Made by a program: the position numbers and the translations under genes. A DNA stretch of 64,000 nt from Vermamoeba vermiformis (lineage: Eukaryota; Tubulinea; Echinamoebida): assembly GCA_045837725.1 (NCBI GenBank), contig JBEWZL010000126.1:248001-312000 (forward strand). Direction: 5' to 3'. Position 1 is the stretch's first letter. Each line of letters begins with the position of its first letter. Positions 13,124 to 24,814 of the stretch are shown here, one piece after another. The notes beneath the pieces were generated by a model. The model had not been told where the DNA came from, did no database searches, and was given only the letters and a program-made list of their open reading frames with translations.

Positions 13124-14334
13124 ATGCCCATTTATACTTCCAGCAGCGTCATCATCGTGCAACAACCACATAATTCAAGATCGACCGTTACACGCATTTA
13201 CGGCAGTTCTCCCAAGGACCGAAGTACCAACCAATTCCTCTACTCCACGTCGCCTGTCGAAGACGGGTTCTTCAACGACGACAGTGATAGCGACATGTCC
13301 TCTACCGAGGATTGCAGCGAGGATGAATTCGAACTCGCTGCCGCTGACTATGAATCAGACGATAACGAAGACTTCAACTTTAAAGATGACAGTGAAAGTG
13401 ACGCTGAAACTGTAAATAATGAATACCAGCCCCCAGCCACTTTCATTGAAGATATCGAATTTGCTGAGATCCCTTTCTGGTTCAACAATGAGGAAGAAGG
13501 TAAGCAAAAATCCTTATATTTTATTTGCTTTATCAACGATCCAAATTTATTAAATATTTTCTTGTTTTTATCGGTCTAACGGATTTTACTTTTTTTGTAG
13601 ATCAAATCAAGACCATTCTCCAGCAGTATGATTCAAAGTGTGGCTTACAAGAACGACGTAAAAATATTATTCGAGCACCGCCACCATTCGTTGGGCGGGT
13701 TACTAGAACCCAAGTTCGTAACCCTGAATTCGCAACGCTGGATAAGGTAGAAATTTACCTGCTGGACGTTTTACCGCAATGGAGTCCTCTCAACTGCACC
13801 GAAAAGCAATATTTCCTCACTACTTGGGACAAAGAGAGCGGCTTGCCCGCTTATTCTACTCCATTGACGGACAAGGACAAGATTAGATTTTGGCGCGATA
13901 GATCCAGCACCGACTCAGTCTCCTATCTATATTCTAATCCAGGTAAGATTTAGATACGTTCAAATATCATATACAGCGAGCTTTTAAGAGACAATATCTT
14001 GGGCGAATCAATTCACAAACGGTTGGTTAGCTTAAAATCGTACTTTTTTGGGGAGGCACGCCCTTTTATTATTTTTGATTCTTTTTAAGTTAATTATTAA
14101 CGCTCGCGTCTTCGTATCAAATTGGCAATTAACTACTGTGTTGAGCATGTTCTAATCGTATTCTTTGTAGTGTATCAATCAGCTGGTGACTTCCGCTACC
14201 ACGTCTCTAGCCAAAAGGAGGACGTCACGTTCTCTACCATGCCCTTCATCTTTAGCAAGTACGTGCCGACCTCACCGCGAAAGAAAGTCGCAGAAGACGG
14301 GGCTGACCTTCTGGACGACCCATTGAACGACTAG
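13124..14334 (+). CDS. Acidic protein of unknown function
   Basis: Three exons (13124-13499, 13601-13942, 14171-14334) join in frame to 293 residues. Residues about 40-110 are strongly acidic and serine-rich (DDSDSDMSSTEDCSEDEFEL), likely disordered. The second half has a more globular composition, with a basic patch (CGLQERRKNIIRAPPPFVGR) and hydrophobic segments around VEIYLLDVLPQWSPLNCT. The first intron carries a TCTAAC branch-like element and a long T tract before TAG. I do not recognise the family. The acidic N-terminus and basic middle would fit a nuclear or chromatin-associated protein; this is inference only. Confidence 0.65.
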
Positions 14335-14601
14335 TCGTTCCGTGGGTGACTTTGCGAGTTATTTATTATTTATTCAAGTGCCAGATATGGGCCACGAATT
14401 AGAAGTAGCTGCTGGGCGAATGGATTTATGTCTGCGACCCTTAGATCACATTGTAAATATTTTTTGTGGTGGTCAAGGGTTCCGGCAAGATCCCGTCCGG
14501 CGCCGTTTTTGGACGGCAGAAAATTGATCAATTTTTATTTTTGAAAGAAAATAAAGTTGTTGTATTTTTAGTGTAGTAATCAACGCGTCTCTTATTTAAA
14601 A

Positions 14602-15141
14602 ATGAAGAACTTAAAGAGGAAAGCGTCTAATCTGCTGCCGAAACAAAAGAAAGCAAAGTTTGGCCTCATGGCTGGTCTCCTTCTTGCATTGCTGATAGAC
14701 TTTATTGGAATGAGTACTTACGCATTACCTGTCATTGGCGAAGCATTTGATACCGTGTGGGCTCCTATCAGGTAATTTCAATTTCGGATCTGGCTTTCAC
14801 AAAATTCCAAAAAATCAGTAATCACAGTGTGCAATTGTGGTTCAATTTAGTATCAAGATAAATACGTTAGATTGGAATTTAACTTTTTTGAATATTCAAT
14901 CAATTTAGTATCGGCAATCACTGACGACATTAATAGTGCGTATTTGATCTATTGGCTGTACGGTAGCCCTATTTTTGCTGTATTGGGAGGAATAGAAGAA
15001 ATACTGCCGATGACGGACATAATCCCAACTGCCACAATGGGTAAGCGACCTACTGCTGCCTGTCACTTGAACCCTTTGATATAATTACTAATATGACGTT
15101 ATTTAGCGTTTTTGACGCAGGCTTTCTTTAATCGAAGGTGA
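14602..15141 (+). CDS. Small membrane protein of a bacterial-type family (one frame interruption)
   Basis: Three exons (14602-14771, 14909-15040, 15107-15141). A basic start (MKNLKRKASNLLPKQKKAKF) precedes a membrane helix, LLLALLIDFIGMSTYALP, and the motif GEAFDTVWAPIS. Exon 2 gives INSAYLIYWLYGSPIFAVLG and then EEILPMTDIIPTATM; exon 3 ends AFLTQAFFNRR. From memory, this resembles short proteins in Bacteroidetes with the pattern DLIG..TY..P..GE..D..WAPIS followed by EE.LP.TD.IPT.T; I know no function for them. The summed exons are one base too long (337 nt): after the junction at 14771/14909 the conserved frame needs one base to be skipped. Either the acceptor differs from the one I chose or there is an extra base. 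Confidence 0.6.
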
Positions 15142-15370
15142 AGGGTGCGCGGAGATTCTATAATAATTTTATTTCCTATCTGCACGACCAGAGAAGAGGG
15201 TTTTTTTTGGGGTTTTCCAGAGAAGAGCTTTCACTCGAAGAAGCATTATTATTTTTGTAGTTTACATTAGAACAATAGTAAAGGTAACTATCTTCTGGCT
15301 TTCTCGCGTAGATCGTGTCACTTTAAATACCTTTACTCAACCTTCAGACAGAAAATCAAATAATAGAAAT

Positions 15371-16747
15371 ATGGATAACAATTACAATACGAAGTAAGTA
15401 GGGATCAATTTAAAGCAAAAATAAATATTGATTTAGCTAAATTAAAAGGATCAATCTTGCCCAAGTCGTGCTGGGCGACGAAAAGGAAATTGAACGATTG
15501 TTACAATTATTATCTGTTCGTGGTTGGTGCTTTGTTGAGTTTGAAGAGGAATTCAACAAAAAGTACGAAAGCTTATTCAATGCCGCGAGTTCGTTCTTGT
15601 CAGGCCCAGAGCAGCATCGACAACGCTTTATCTACCAAAGAAACTTTGGTACGAATGGTATTAAAATTCATATCGCGGGCGCTAATATTATTTAAAGGCT
15701 ATATAACAACACCAGCGAAGCAGCATGGCTTTCGTGTCCTGACGGGTAAACGTCTTGAAGAGCTCCCGATCCCTCCGATGATATTCGTTCAATTACGCAT
15801 GCTAGCTGTAGCAATCGACACCTACTCCAAGAAGGTTAGTACGAAAAGTCAATATGACATTTGTTAACTCGTCTATAGTTGTATGAAGTCGCGGCTCCGA
15901 AGCTATTTGCACAGAATCAAACGTACAAACAAGAAGTGCTAAAGAAGATACCACTCATGGAACCACTCGTATATGGCGGACCTAGGACGGAATATGGTAT
16001 GCTTGATATCATGCAGTATTTCGTGCCTTCAGCAGTGAACGGAGAAGAGGCCTCGAATACATCGGTAGCTGAACACGGGGACCCGGGATTATTCTCATTT
16101 AGTTTCAAGTCTGATCAACCTGGATTGAGCATGCTGGACCCTGTTTCGAATACTTGGGTGCCAGTCCCTCCAGAGGTAAGTTGCGTGCGATTGGATCTCG
16201 ACCGATTCCAAGCATCGTCTTATGCTAACTTATTACCAAAGAGCTCGGTTATGTGGTGCGGATCTGCAGCAGAAGAAATATCAAAGGGTTTATTGAAAGT
16301 TGGCTGGCATCGTGTCGAGAAAACATTCACTAAACCTCGTCTAACGATGTGGTATGAAGTTTGTACTTACGAACAAGTGCCCGAGAAGTTTCTTCAAAAT
16401 GACATTAAACCTAGTGCAGAAGTAAGTTTTGAGATGATTTTCTTGATTTCCGATTCGAGTTCGTTAATACATTCGCCGATCAGGAAGTCGTTCATCAAAC
16501 GGTTGAAAGGTATCCTGTGGTAAAAGTGAAGACATTGACTGGCAAATTGCTCGAATTCAATTCAGTTCTACATTCGAACAGCACGATAGAGGATCTGCAG
16601 GTGCTAATCCAAGACAAGGAAGGAATTCCTCCGAGCAAACAACGTTTAATGTCCATGGGAAGAACTCTCGTTAGTGACCGTACATTTGGATTCTATGGTT
16701 ATGAATCAGGCCAAGCGATTTATCTCGTATTGTCTCTTCGAGGATGA
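15371..16747 (+). CDS. 2OG-Fe(II) oxygenase (isopenicillin-N-synthase-like) fused to a ubiquitin-like domain
   Basis: Five exons (15371-15393, 15449-15648, 15698-15834, 15879-16421, 16484-16747) join in frame to 388 residues. Residues about 20-300 look like the IPNS/DIOX fold: HGDPGLFSFSF supplies the iron ligands H186 and D188, GWHRVEKTF supplies H264, and R274-L-T276 fits the cosubstrate-binding R-x-S/T. Residues 314-388 align with ubiquitin end to end (VKVKTLTGKLLEF, IQDKEGIPPSKQRLMSMGRT, IYLVLSLRG). The protein stops after a single glycine (LRG), so the tail is not the LRGG needed for release or conjugation. The domain is therefore probably a fixed binding module, for example for the proteasome or an E3. 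The substrate of the oxygenase is unknown. I know no described protein with this exact pairing. Confidence 0.85.
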
Positions 16748-16980
16748 TCTGGTACATTTTGAACATAAATTATTATTATGAATGCAAGCCCTGACTTGTT
16801 GAGCCTAGGCTTTTTTGTTTATATTGGTTACCCAAAATATACCAGCGGAAGGAAATTACGGACCCTGGGAAATCGTACACACGGAGAAAAATTAATCGCC
16901 TGAGGTAATCCGACGGAGTTTTTTAAACGAGGCACAACGAAATCTTTCAGAATGAGTTAAAAGTTATAATTAAGAGCACA

Positions 16981-17757
16981 ATGAAGAAGATACAATCGGC
17001 AGCGGAGCGAGAATAACACACTATTCAGCTCTTGACGGATGCTTTCAAAACAGATCCAGTGACATGCTATATGTCTACTTCAGATACCTCACGAAGTGCA
17101 TTTTTCAATATCACTGTAAAGCATTTGGCAGAATTTACGTATCTATTGGACGGCAAAGCCGCCGCAATCTGGTATAAAAGCGGTGAAGCTAACAAGAGGA
17201 GCTTTTGGCAGTATCTTAAATCACCCATTAGTTTTGGTCAAATGTTATACCACGCTTCAATGGTCAAATTAAAAGAATTAACACAAGTAAGTGATAATTT
17301 TTTTTACCCGACCACGAGAAATATTATTTATAATTAGCCGCAGAGGTTCTACGTCATGAAAGCGGCTAAAATATGTTTTTACAGGTTATGGATAACGTAG
17401 AAAAAATTAACAAGAAAAAACTCGAAGGAGTAGCCCGCTATTATTACATCTACTTTCTCGGCGTCGATCCGAATCATCAAGGTAAAAATTAATGACATAA
17501 ATGCTTCGATTGGAGTTTTTGCTCATACGTGTAACTAATTTTACGATTTAGGCCAGAAACTAGGGTCTAGAATGCTCGAAGAAATCACTACAAAAGCGGA
17601 TCAAGAAAATTTACCAGTGCTAATTGAGGCTTCATCCGAGCGAAGCCGTAAACTATACCTATCATTCGGCTTCGAAGAATTTAATTGCATCGCCATGAAA
17701 GGAGACCCAAGTGTCAAAGTGTGGTTGATGCTTCGACCTGCACAAGGAGCCAAGTAA
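16981..17757 (+). pseudogene. GNAT acetyltransferase copy with an early in-frame stop
   Basis: Three exons (16981-17286, 17385-17481, 17552-17757) total 609 nt, the same length and intron plan as the intact GNAT gene at 26479-27273. The translation aligns throughout: a variable N-half (KAAAIWYKSGEANKRSFWQY), then YYYIYFLGVDPNHQGQKLGS with the acetyl-CoA-binding Q-x-x-G-x-G/S loop, and PVLIEASSERSRKLYLSFGF. Codon 12 of the aligned frame is TAA (MKKIQSAAERE stop HTIQLLTDAF). Downstream in-frame ATGs exist only after the start of the conserved part. It is either a recently silenced copy or a gene starting at a later ATG with a shortened N-terminus. No frameshift is present. Confidence 0.75.
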
Positions 17758-18099
17758 AAATATTTTACGGAGAGCTATACTAATATGATTAACAGCTTAG
17801 TTTAAATCGCAAAATTGCATATATTCAATGAAAACATTCTCGCTGTATTCCACAGAATGCGAGCATTGGCTTTGTCGTAGGCGTATTCAGCGAACTTGGC
17901 AATGAAAAATATGAACTTGCCACGTGCACAGATTGATGATCTATCCAGACCGCGAGTAGGAGAGTGTCCAGGAGGTCGCCCGAAGACATCGTCCGGCCCT
18001 CGCTCACTGTCACTGGATTGTGCACCCTTTCTACGCTATCAAAATGAATACACAAGCTCTAATGAAGCAAGAGCTTTGGTGGTCTCGGTCATTCCAGTT
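17758..18099. other. Spacer between GNAT copy and copy B
   Basis: About 340 bp between the stop of the GNAT copy and the end of the inverted-duplication arm. Open stretches on both strands are short, lack splice-bounded extensions and encode nothing recognisable. Both neighbours end here (convergent), so the segment should contain two polyadenylation regions. Confidence 0.4.
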
Positions 18100-21000
18100 A
18101 ACCAAAATGATTTTATTTACTTCAACTTACGAGTTACTCAAATTTTTCGTTCACCATCAATGGTGGATCTTCAATAGGTTTGATACTTGCTTCGTTTCTT
18201 GTGTCGTTTCTCAATTGAGTGGAAAACATGATGAGCGAGTTCTGACACCAACAGCGTCACCTCATACAAACCAAGAATCGCCAAAAGTGCTGCAAAGAAT
18301 GCTCCAACTCCTCCAAACTAACATGAACAAGTATTAATCACAAACAAAAGCAATGAAGATCAGTCGTTAATCCTTACTCTTCGTTGTTCAGATTCCAATC
18401 GCCAGTTGTTGTCCAGTTGAAGCATGAACTGAAATGAAAGGGGTTCATTTGTTTTGGCAAATGTTTCACTTGAATGACCCATGTTGTGGAGTTTGGCTTC
18501 ATCACTGACAAATGACATGTAGCCATGACGATTGAACTCTTCATTTGCAAGTTCTGTCTCTCTCACAACCACTGTCATTGTGATGGGAATCAGCAATAGT
18601 CCTTGACAAGAAATGTTAGCAAGAGTTAAAGTTAAGTTGATTGACATTACCTGTCAGTGCTTTGTTCTTGCCTGGCAACACAAGATATTTTGCTTTTGAT
18701 GGTTCAAAATTTGTTGAAGCATTGTTTTCACCACTGAATGATGTTGACACTTCAACTGTTGCAAAAGTGAAATAGCTGTCCAATGAAGTTGGTATTGTAA
18801 CGCCTGCTTCAGTGAAGCGTATTGGTCCATTCATTTGCATCTGTATATTGGCTGTGGCAGTGCTTTTGTTAAAGTGATCTGAAACTTAGGAAGGTACAGC
18901 CATCACCATACTGGTCATAGCAGTTTGTTATGGTTGGAGGGTCATCTAATGGGTATCTATTTGGAAACACAAATGACTGGAAGTTGTACATGACAACAGT
19001 GATGTTCACAGATAAATTGTCTTTGATAATGTTGGCCAGCTCTGATGCCTCTGATTGTGTATTGTAATCTTGAACTGATGCTGTTCGAGCTGAGTTTGCT
19101 GATGGTTCTGTTGCATTGTTGTCTTGACCAACTAAAAGTGGATGATAGTCACTCACATAACTGATTGTTGTGATCAATCCAACCAACAAGATGAATGCTG
19201 CAACAAGCATCAAATAGCCTCCAAACACTGACTCAACTTTCACTGCTTCAATTTTGGATCCTCCATTTGGTTTGGGCTTGACTTTGTATCTTGTTTTCTT
19301 GTGGATGTCAATCTTTGCAAGCCATTGATGAAGATTGATGCCAGCAAAGTACTGAACAAGCAATGAAAGCAACAAAGCTGACAAACAAGAGGTTATTAAA
19401 TTGTATTGAGAATGAGTAACAGAAACTTACCAGAAGTGATGGCAACCCAACCCCACAAAAGAGGAGATTTTGATGCAGCCAATGAAGATGCAAACATCAA
19501 CATGAGGAGAATCTCTTCAAAAGATGTTGATGTTGCTGAGATTGGAAAAGTCCACTTTGCTGGGCTCAGAGAGTCTTCTGAAATTACTTCTGGTGCAAAT
19601 GTTCCCAATGGACAGTATTCTTTGTCTTTGCATGGCAAGCAGTCAATGGAGCCTTCATGTGGTTGATAAGTGCCTTCAGGACACAGCAAGCATGAAGCAA
19701 AGCCATGTGATGGCTGGTAAGTGCCTGGTGGACAGTAGTTGGTTGGATCTCTGCCTCTATTGCCACACCAGAAGGTAATAAGTCTTTCACCACGGTGCAT
19801 GCTGCAAGAGTGATTGCCAGGAGCTGATGGAGCTGCAAGTGCTACTGTTCTTTGGGCATCATATATTTGGAACAAAAGGACATTGTGTCCCACTACAAAG
19901 TTCAACAATGCTAATGACAGACAAATGAGACAAGGCATCATTTAAAGTAGAGCATTGACTAACGTACCTTCAGTTCGCCCTTCTGTGATCTCTGGTTTGT
20001 ATTCAAGTCCTAATGACTTGCTTGGCACTGTGTTGTACACTTCAAGACGTTGAGTTGTGGCATTGAGTGTGCCAAGTATTACAACACCAGAAATTAATGC
20101 CACATCAATGCTGCCTGGAGAAGTGCAAAGTTGAGGTGGGAGTATGGACACGCGTTCAAGTATCTTTTAATCGTTAGCACTGGGTATTGTAAGGACACTG
20201 ATCATATAAACAAGTTTCATACGTACTATAAAGTCAGTAAAATTAAATACATGCAAGTTGCCAGCAGGATCTTCGAGAAGAATGTCTTTGTTCGATGCGT
20301 AGACCCAGTAGTCGTTGTACGTGTCAACTGCGGTAATCGCCCAAGCAGATGGCAGACTTCGCAATGTTGCAGTATGAGTTTTGTAGTTATAAATGAATTG
20401 ATTTGTGTAGTTGAACAAAAAGCTGATTTTCGTATCGGACATTGTCAGACCAACTCCCATTGTCTGGAGGTAGTTGGACGACCGACTCCTCCTGAAATAA
20501 AAAATGTATAAATCGCGTGAATAGTAGACTGTGATATATTATTCAAATTAATTAATATATTACCGCAGTTATGGTCCAATTGAAGGTCTGAAGGTCAACT
20601 TCGAACACGAGCAAGTGCGAACCATTAAAAAATACAAAATTTCTTCCAGAGGGTGATACTGCGATGTCCTGCCTAAAATAAATATTACGCTATTAATAAA
20701 ATTAATTTATTCCTGTAAATTAATAAAGCTTAATAAGTTAACTATTGTCTCTTACACGGCAGATCTTGTAACGTTGAGCGGAATTGTTATTTGATTGAGC
20801 TCTTCGGCAGAGCTGTTATGCAATGTGAATATGTTTATCGTCATGAAGTTATCTTGTGTGCTTGATAATGTTAAATAATAGTGATCACATGACACCACAT
20901 CCCACCAACCACTTTGTTCGTCTTGAATCTGATGTGTGAAGCTAATTGATAAATCCGCATTATATTCAACAATTTCTAAGTGTTGATTTATGCTTGCGTA

Positions 21001-21250
21001 GCTGTTCAGAAGTCGTTTTGAGCCAAATTCTGTTGCAGAGCGAGGTGCTGAAAGAAGCTGAGAGTAACACCCACTAAATAAGACAATCAGGCCTAAAATA
21101 CAGTTGTTATTTTGTGAATATTTTTCCGAGTTGTACTTTAAATATTTAGTTATCTTACCGATACACAACAACTTTAATCCGGATGGCATTACCGGCAAGC
21201 ATGCAAATAAATACCGTCACTTAATAAGTACAATGGTGGCTGAACGTTTC
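18100..21250 (-). repeat. Right arm of the ~3.1 kb inverted duplication (copy B)
   Basis: Reverse-complement counterpart of 1375-4510. Exon and intron positions are collinear with arm A. Introns have diverged more than exons but keep short shared words, for example TGCTAACGATTAAAAG at the end of the fourth intron against TGCTAACAATTAAAAG in A. Outside the arms I find no further similarity between the two flanks. Confidence 0.85.
18134..21189 (-). pseudogene. Disrupted copy B of the ephrin-receptor-like surface protein
   Basis: Same nine-exon layout as gene A. The first exon starts at 21189 (MPSGLKLLCIG) and donor and acceptor sites are all kept. The protein is close to that of A (for example NDYWVYASNKDILLEDPAG, CPPGTYQPSHGF and LALLNFVVGHNVLLFQIYDA). 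Compared with A it carries three single-base insertions: near 20475-20482 (GTCGTCCAAC for GTCGTCAAC), near 18882-18890 (TTCCTAAGTTTC for TTCCAAATTTC) and near 18175 (CAAACCTATTGAAG for CAAAATATTGAAG). The last would end the protein at 18171 instead of 18134. Beyond each site the original frame is still open and well conserved, so the gene is very recently broken or the sequence has residual errors. Coding similarity well above intron similarity suggests selection until recently. Confidence 0.8.
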
Positions 21251-21657
21251 ATTAGGAATAATTTTTTTTAATTAATTATTCGTTCAGGTAATGCGAGACT
21301 TCGGAGGCAAAGATCTGCCCGAAAAGAAAAGTGGCGTTTTCTGACCGAAGAAAAACCATATTTATCCGCCTTCGAATAGAAAAGCGCAACACAATTCCTC
21401 CAAGCTGGCAAACTTACTTTATTTTTTCGACCTTCAACCACCTGGTTGAAGTTACGATCAGGTAAGCAATCTGGTACGCTTCTATTCTCAGATTATTTTT
21501 TTATTTGCAGCGTTGATCTATATTTTTTTTGCGCCAATAGCCCCCCCCCCATTTTGATTTTTTTTAAATTCTTAATTTTTATTATTTAACTTGGTGCACC
21601 GTTTTAAGGCTACTGCAGCGTTTACTTGATATTAACGGTATTAATTTGTAGAATTAA
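21251..21657. other. Intergenic region with a C10 run
   Basis: About 400 bp between the inverted-duplication arm and the AlaRS-like gene. It holds long T tracts and a run of ten C at about 21541-21550, which is unusual in such AT-rich DNA and is a place where sequencing is often wrong. No gene is seen. The two neighbours are transcribed away from here, so both promoters should be inside. Confidence 0.4.
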
Positions 21658-24653
21658 ATGGAACGAAATATTCCTTGGCCGCCAGAAAAGATTCGAGCAG
21701 TCATTTCTCGATTACTACTCACAACAAGGGTGTTTGCTACTCTCATCGCTAGTTCCTGAAATTAATAGAGTTCACTTCGTTAGCACTTCAGGTCAATTCG
21801 CATCAGTAGTATTGCCCGCTTACGAGCTACATCCAGATCTCGGATCCGTTGTCGCAATTCAAAAATGCATTCACGTCAGTGGTGAATGCAACGAACTAAG
21901 GCAAATAGGTAAATTAACATATTTACACGATAAAAGAATAACGGATGAATTTTCTCTCGCCAAGCATTGACGGATCTGTCAGGAAATGACACGTTTCATC
22001 ATTCGTTCTTTGAAATGCTCAGCGTCTATTCAATGGGCCATAAATCGCTCGAACAAGAGATTGAGCGGACTTGGAAGTTATTGACTGAAGTTTATGGCCT
22101 TGAGAAAGATCGAATTTTTGTGACCCATTATGACAGCGATGAAGACGTGGATTTACTACCGAACACAGAGCCTCAAAAGATATGGAAACAATATTTGACC
22201 TGAAGATAGGGTCTTGGCGTAAGTAACTCAAACTTTATTTACGTTATACATTGAGAAATAGGTGACGTTCCGTCTACGGATCTGAAAGTTTTCGTTAGTT
22301 TAGGAAAGTACGATCATTTTTGGCGCACAAAGGCGATACGAACGTTAGTGGTCCTCGTATTGAAATTTATTACGATAGAAGTTGGCAGACGGAGGTGCGG
22401 ATAAAAATGAACAGCTCAAGATCTGCACTATAATTACGCTTCTACAACGTAGAAAGGCAAATGATAGTCTCGATTATGTTCCGACAATTTATACCGGAAC
22501 GTTTATTGGGTTAGAACGTTTGGCTGCTATTCTACAAAACAAAGGATCGAACTACGAAACAGATCTGTTCGATTTTATTATCCAGAAAATTCAAGAAGTA
22601 ACCAGCGCAGAGCCGTACAGAGGAAGACTGTTAAAAGAAGATATCGGATATAAAGACAAAGCGTATCGAATTATCGCGGATCACATCCGAACATTGGCTA
22701 TTGCAATCTCAAATGGAGTTACTCCGGGACCTATAAACGAAGGCTATATCTTAAGAAGGTTAATAAGACGCGCTATTTATTTTGGAAAAGATAAATTGAA
22801 CGCTCCAGACAACTTTATGGATCAACTCGTGGATGTGGTTGTGGATCTACTTGGAGCAGCGTTTCCGGAGCTCAAAACGAACCAATATGTTTGTGCACGA
22901 AAAAATTAATGCGGAGGAGAAAGCTTTTCAACGATGCTACAGCAAAGGAATTACCAAGTTTAGGCAGATCGTGCAAGACTTGAATCCAGGCGATGAAGTT
23001 CCAGTCAACGGAGTAGTCCAAATGTACCATACTTATGGCTTTGATGTTGAACTACAAGATGCTATGGCAGAAGAATTGAGATTGTACATTGACCCGAGGA
23101 AATTCATGCAATGCTTTAATTCTCCGGGCCCTGTCATTTTAAGACCTGAAGACGAACTAGCTTTGCCATTATTCGCTGAAGATATCAACATATTAATACA
23201 ACAAGGTGTTCCAAGAACAGACGATTCGTTCAAATATCAACTCGATGAAACAGCACAAGTCTGCGGCATTTGGACGAATCGATTTCTTTCGGAGAAATTT
23301 GACAGCCAAAACAAGCGATGCGGAATACTATTAGACCGCACAAATTTTTATTCAGGATCTGGCGGCCAGTTATATGATACAGGAACTATTAGTACCAAGT
23401 CGTTCAAATTTATCGTGGACGAAGTTCAATCGTACAATGATTATTTGCTTCATTTGGGCACTTTAGTATCAGGCCAAATCAACGTTGGTGATACTGTACA
23501 TTTGCACGTTGACAGCGATAGAAGATTGTCGATAATGAGCCATCAGACTTGCTCGCACTTACTCAGCTTTGCATTGCGTAAAGTCATGGGTGACCAATGT
23601 GAACTAAAAAGCGTGCAAATCTTGCCAAACAAATTTCGATTGGATTTCAACTCTGACAGGCCATTAACTGAACACGAATTGAACAAATTAGAAGAATTTG
23701 TGAACAAGATGATAGTAGAAGAATTGCCGATTGACGTAAAGTTTGTACCTCTGGACGTGGCCAAATCGATCAATGGAATTTGCGTCAAATTTGCAGGAAG
23801 ATTAACGAATGGTGTAGCACGAGTAGTGTCCTTTGGTGCGCAAATTGATCAAGTTTTGAAATCTCCTTTGGAGCCAAGGTGGCAAGATTTCGCAATTACA
23901 ATTGGCAACGGAACGAATTTTACAAACATGCGTCAAATTGAACATTTTGTGATTGTAGAAGAAGCTGGCATTGCAAGAGGCGAACGAAGAATTATTGGGC
24001 TTGCCGGCGAAGAGACTCACATCGGCTATTTCAATGGCAGAAAAACTCGAGGAACGATGCTGCGGTCTCGAGAAGATGGTCAAAGACAATTTGTTCGGAC
24101 AACTGAAACGGCAATTAGTGGAATTTATTGAAGAGCTGGAGAGTGCCGTAATATCTTACTATCGAAAAGTAGCGCTAAGATATAGAGCTTCAGTGCTTCA
24201 AAAGCTCACTCAAGGCGAGTATATTGAAAATCTCGAAGAGCAAAAACTGCGTGGTCAACGTTTGGTCAACGCGATCCAAAAGCGTTTCGAGAATTCTTCT
24301 GAGGAGTTCTTAGTAGTCATCGAACGACTTGACGAATGTATTCAAAAAGTTGCATGTGATACAGCGACCACTATAGTCAACGAGACTAAGCCCGATGACA
24401 AACCAAAAGCCGCGATGATTTTCACGGGAATGTGGCGAAGCCAAACAAACCTTCGATTATGATCTGTTGTGTCGTCAATTCATTAAGCATCGATAAGGGT
24501 TTATCAGCGAAGCAATGGGCTGCTGCAGTTGTTGCCGTTCTCGGTGGAAAAAGTGGCGGCAAGCCTGGCATGGCTCAAGGTCGCGTACACTTGCTCGACA
24601 AGCTTGATGAAGCGATGAAATTGGCTTTAGAATACGCCATGAAATATCTGTAG
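21658..24653 (+). pseudogene. Decayed alanyl-tRNA-synthetase paralogue
   Basis: The sequence can be followed from the AlaRS N-terminus (MERNIPWPPEKIR, QSFLDYYSQQG, QKCIHVSGECNEL, DTFHHSFFEML) through the aminoacylation core (GLERLAAILQNKGSNYETDL, ILRRLIRRAIYFGKDKLNA), the editing domain (FYSGSGGQLYDTG, MSHQTCSHLLSFALR) and the C-Ala domain (SAKQWAAAVVAVLGGKSGGK). Several signatures of a working enzyme are gone: the motif-1 asparagine/arginine surroundings, the GDTGPCGPCSEIHYD segment (here GDTNVSGPRIEIYYD) and the editing-site CGGTH zinc motif (here NGTNF). The frame is broken at about 21688, 22200, 22335, 22382, 22890, 24020 and 24430; most of these are one or two extra bases. At least two introns remain (one about 21907-21982). 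I infer a pseudogene of a second AlaRS; the housekeeping enzyme must be elsewhere. If some breaks are sequencing errors, it could instead be a non-catalytic AlaRS-like protein. Confidence 0.8.
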
Positions 24654-24814
24654 GTGGTTGTAAATACATTGTAATTTAGAGGAGTCGTTCGATAAATATT
24701 TTCATTTTGGATACTCGCTCGTCTTCGTCTCTCCCATCGGTGATCTCATTTTTTTTCAACGTGGATTACTGGGAGAGTATCTAGATACGAATTTTATATT
24801 ACAGCATTGCATTA

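Noticed and set aside
1482-21158. The A/B pair as a transposable element with terminal repeats
   Set aside because: The shared DNA is a complete host-type gene with introns; no transposase, target-site duplication or terminal motif is seen at the arm ends.
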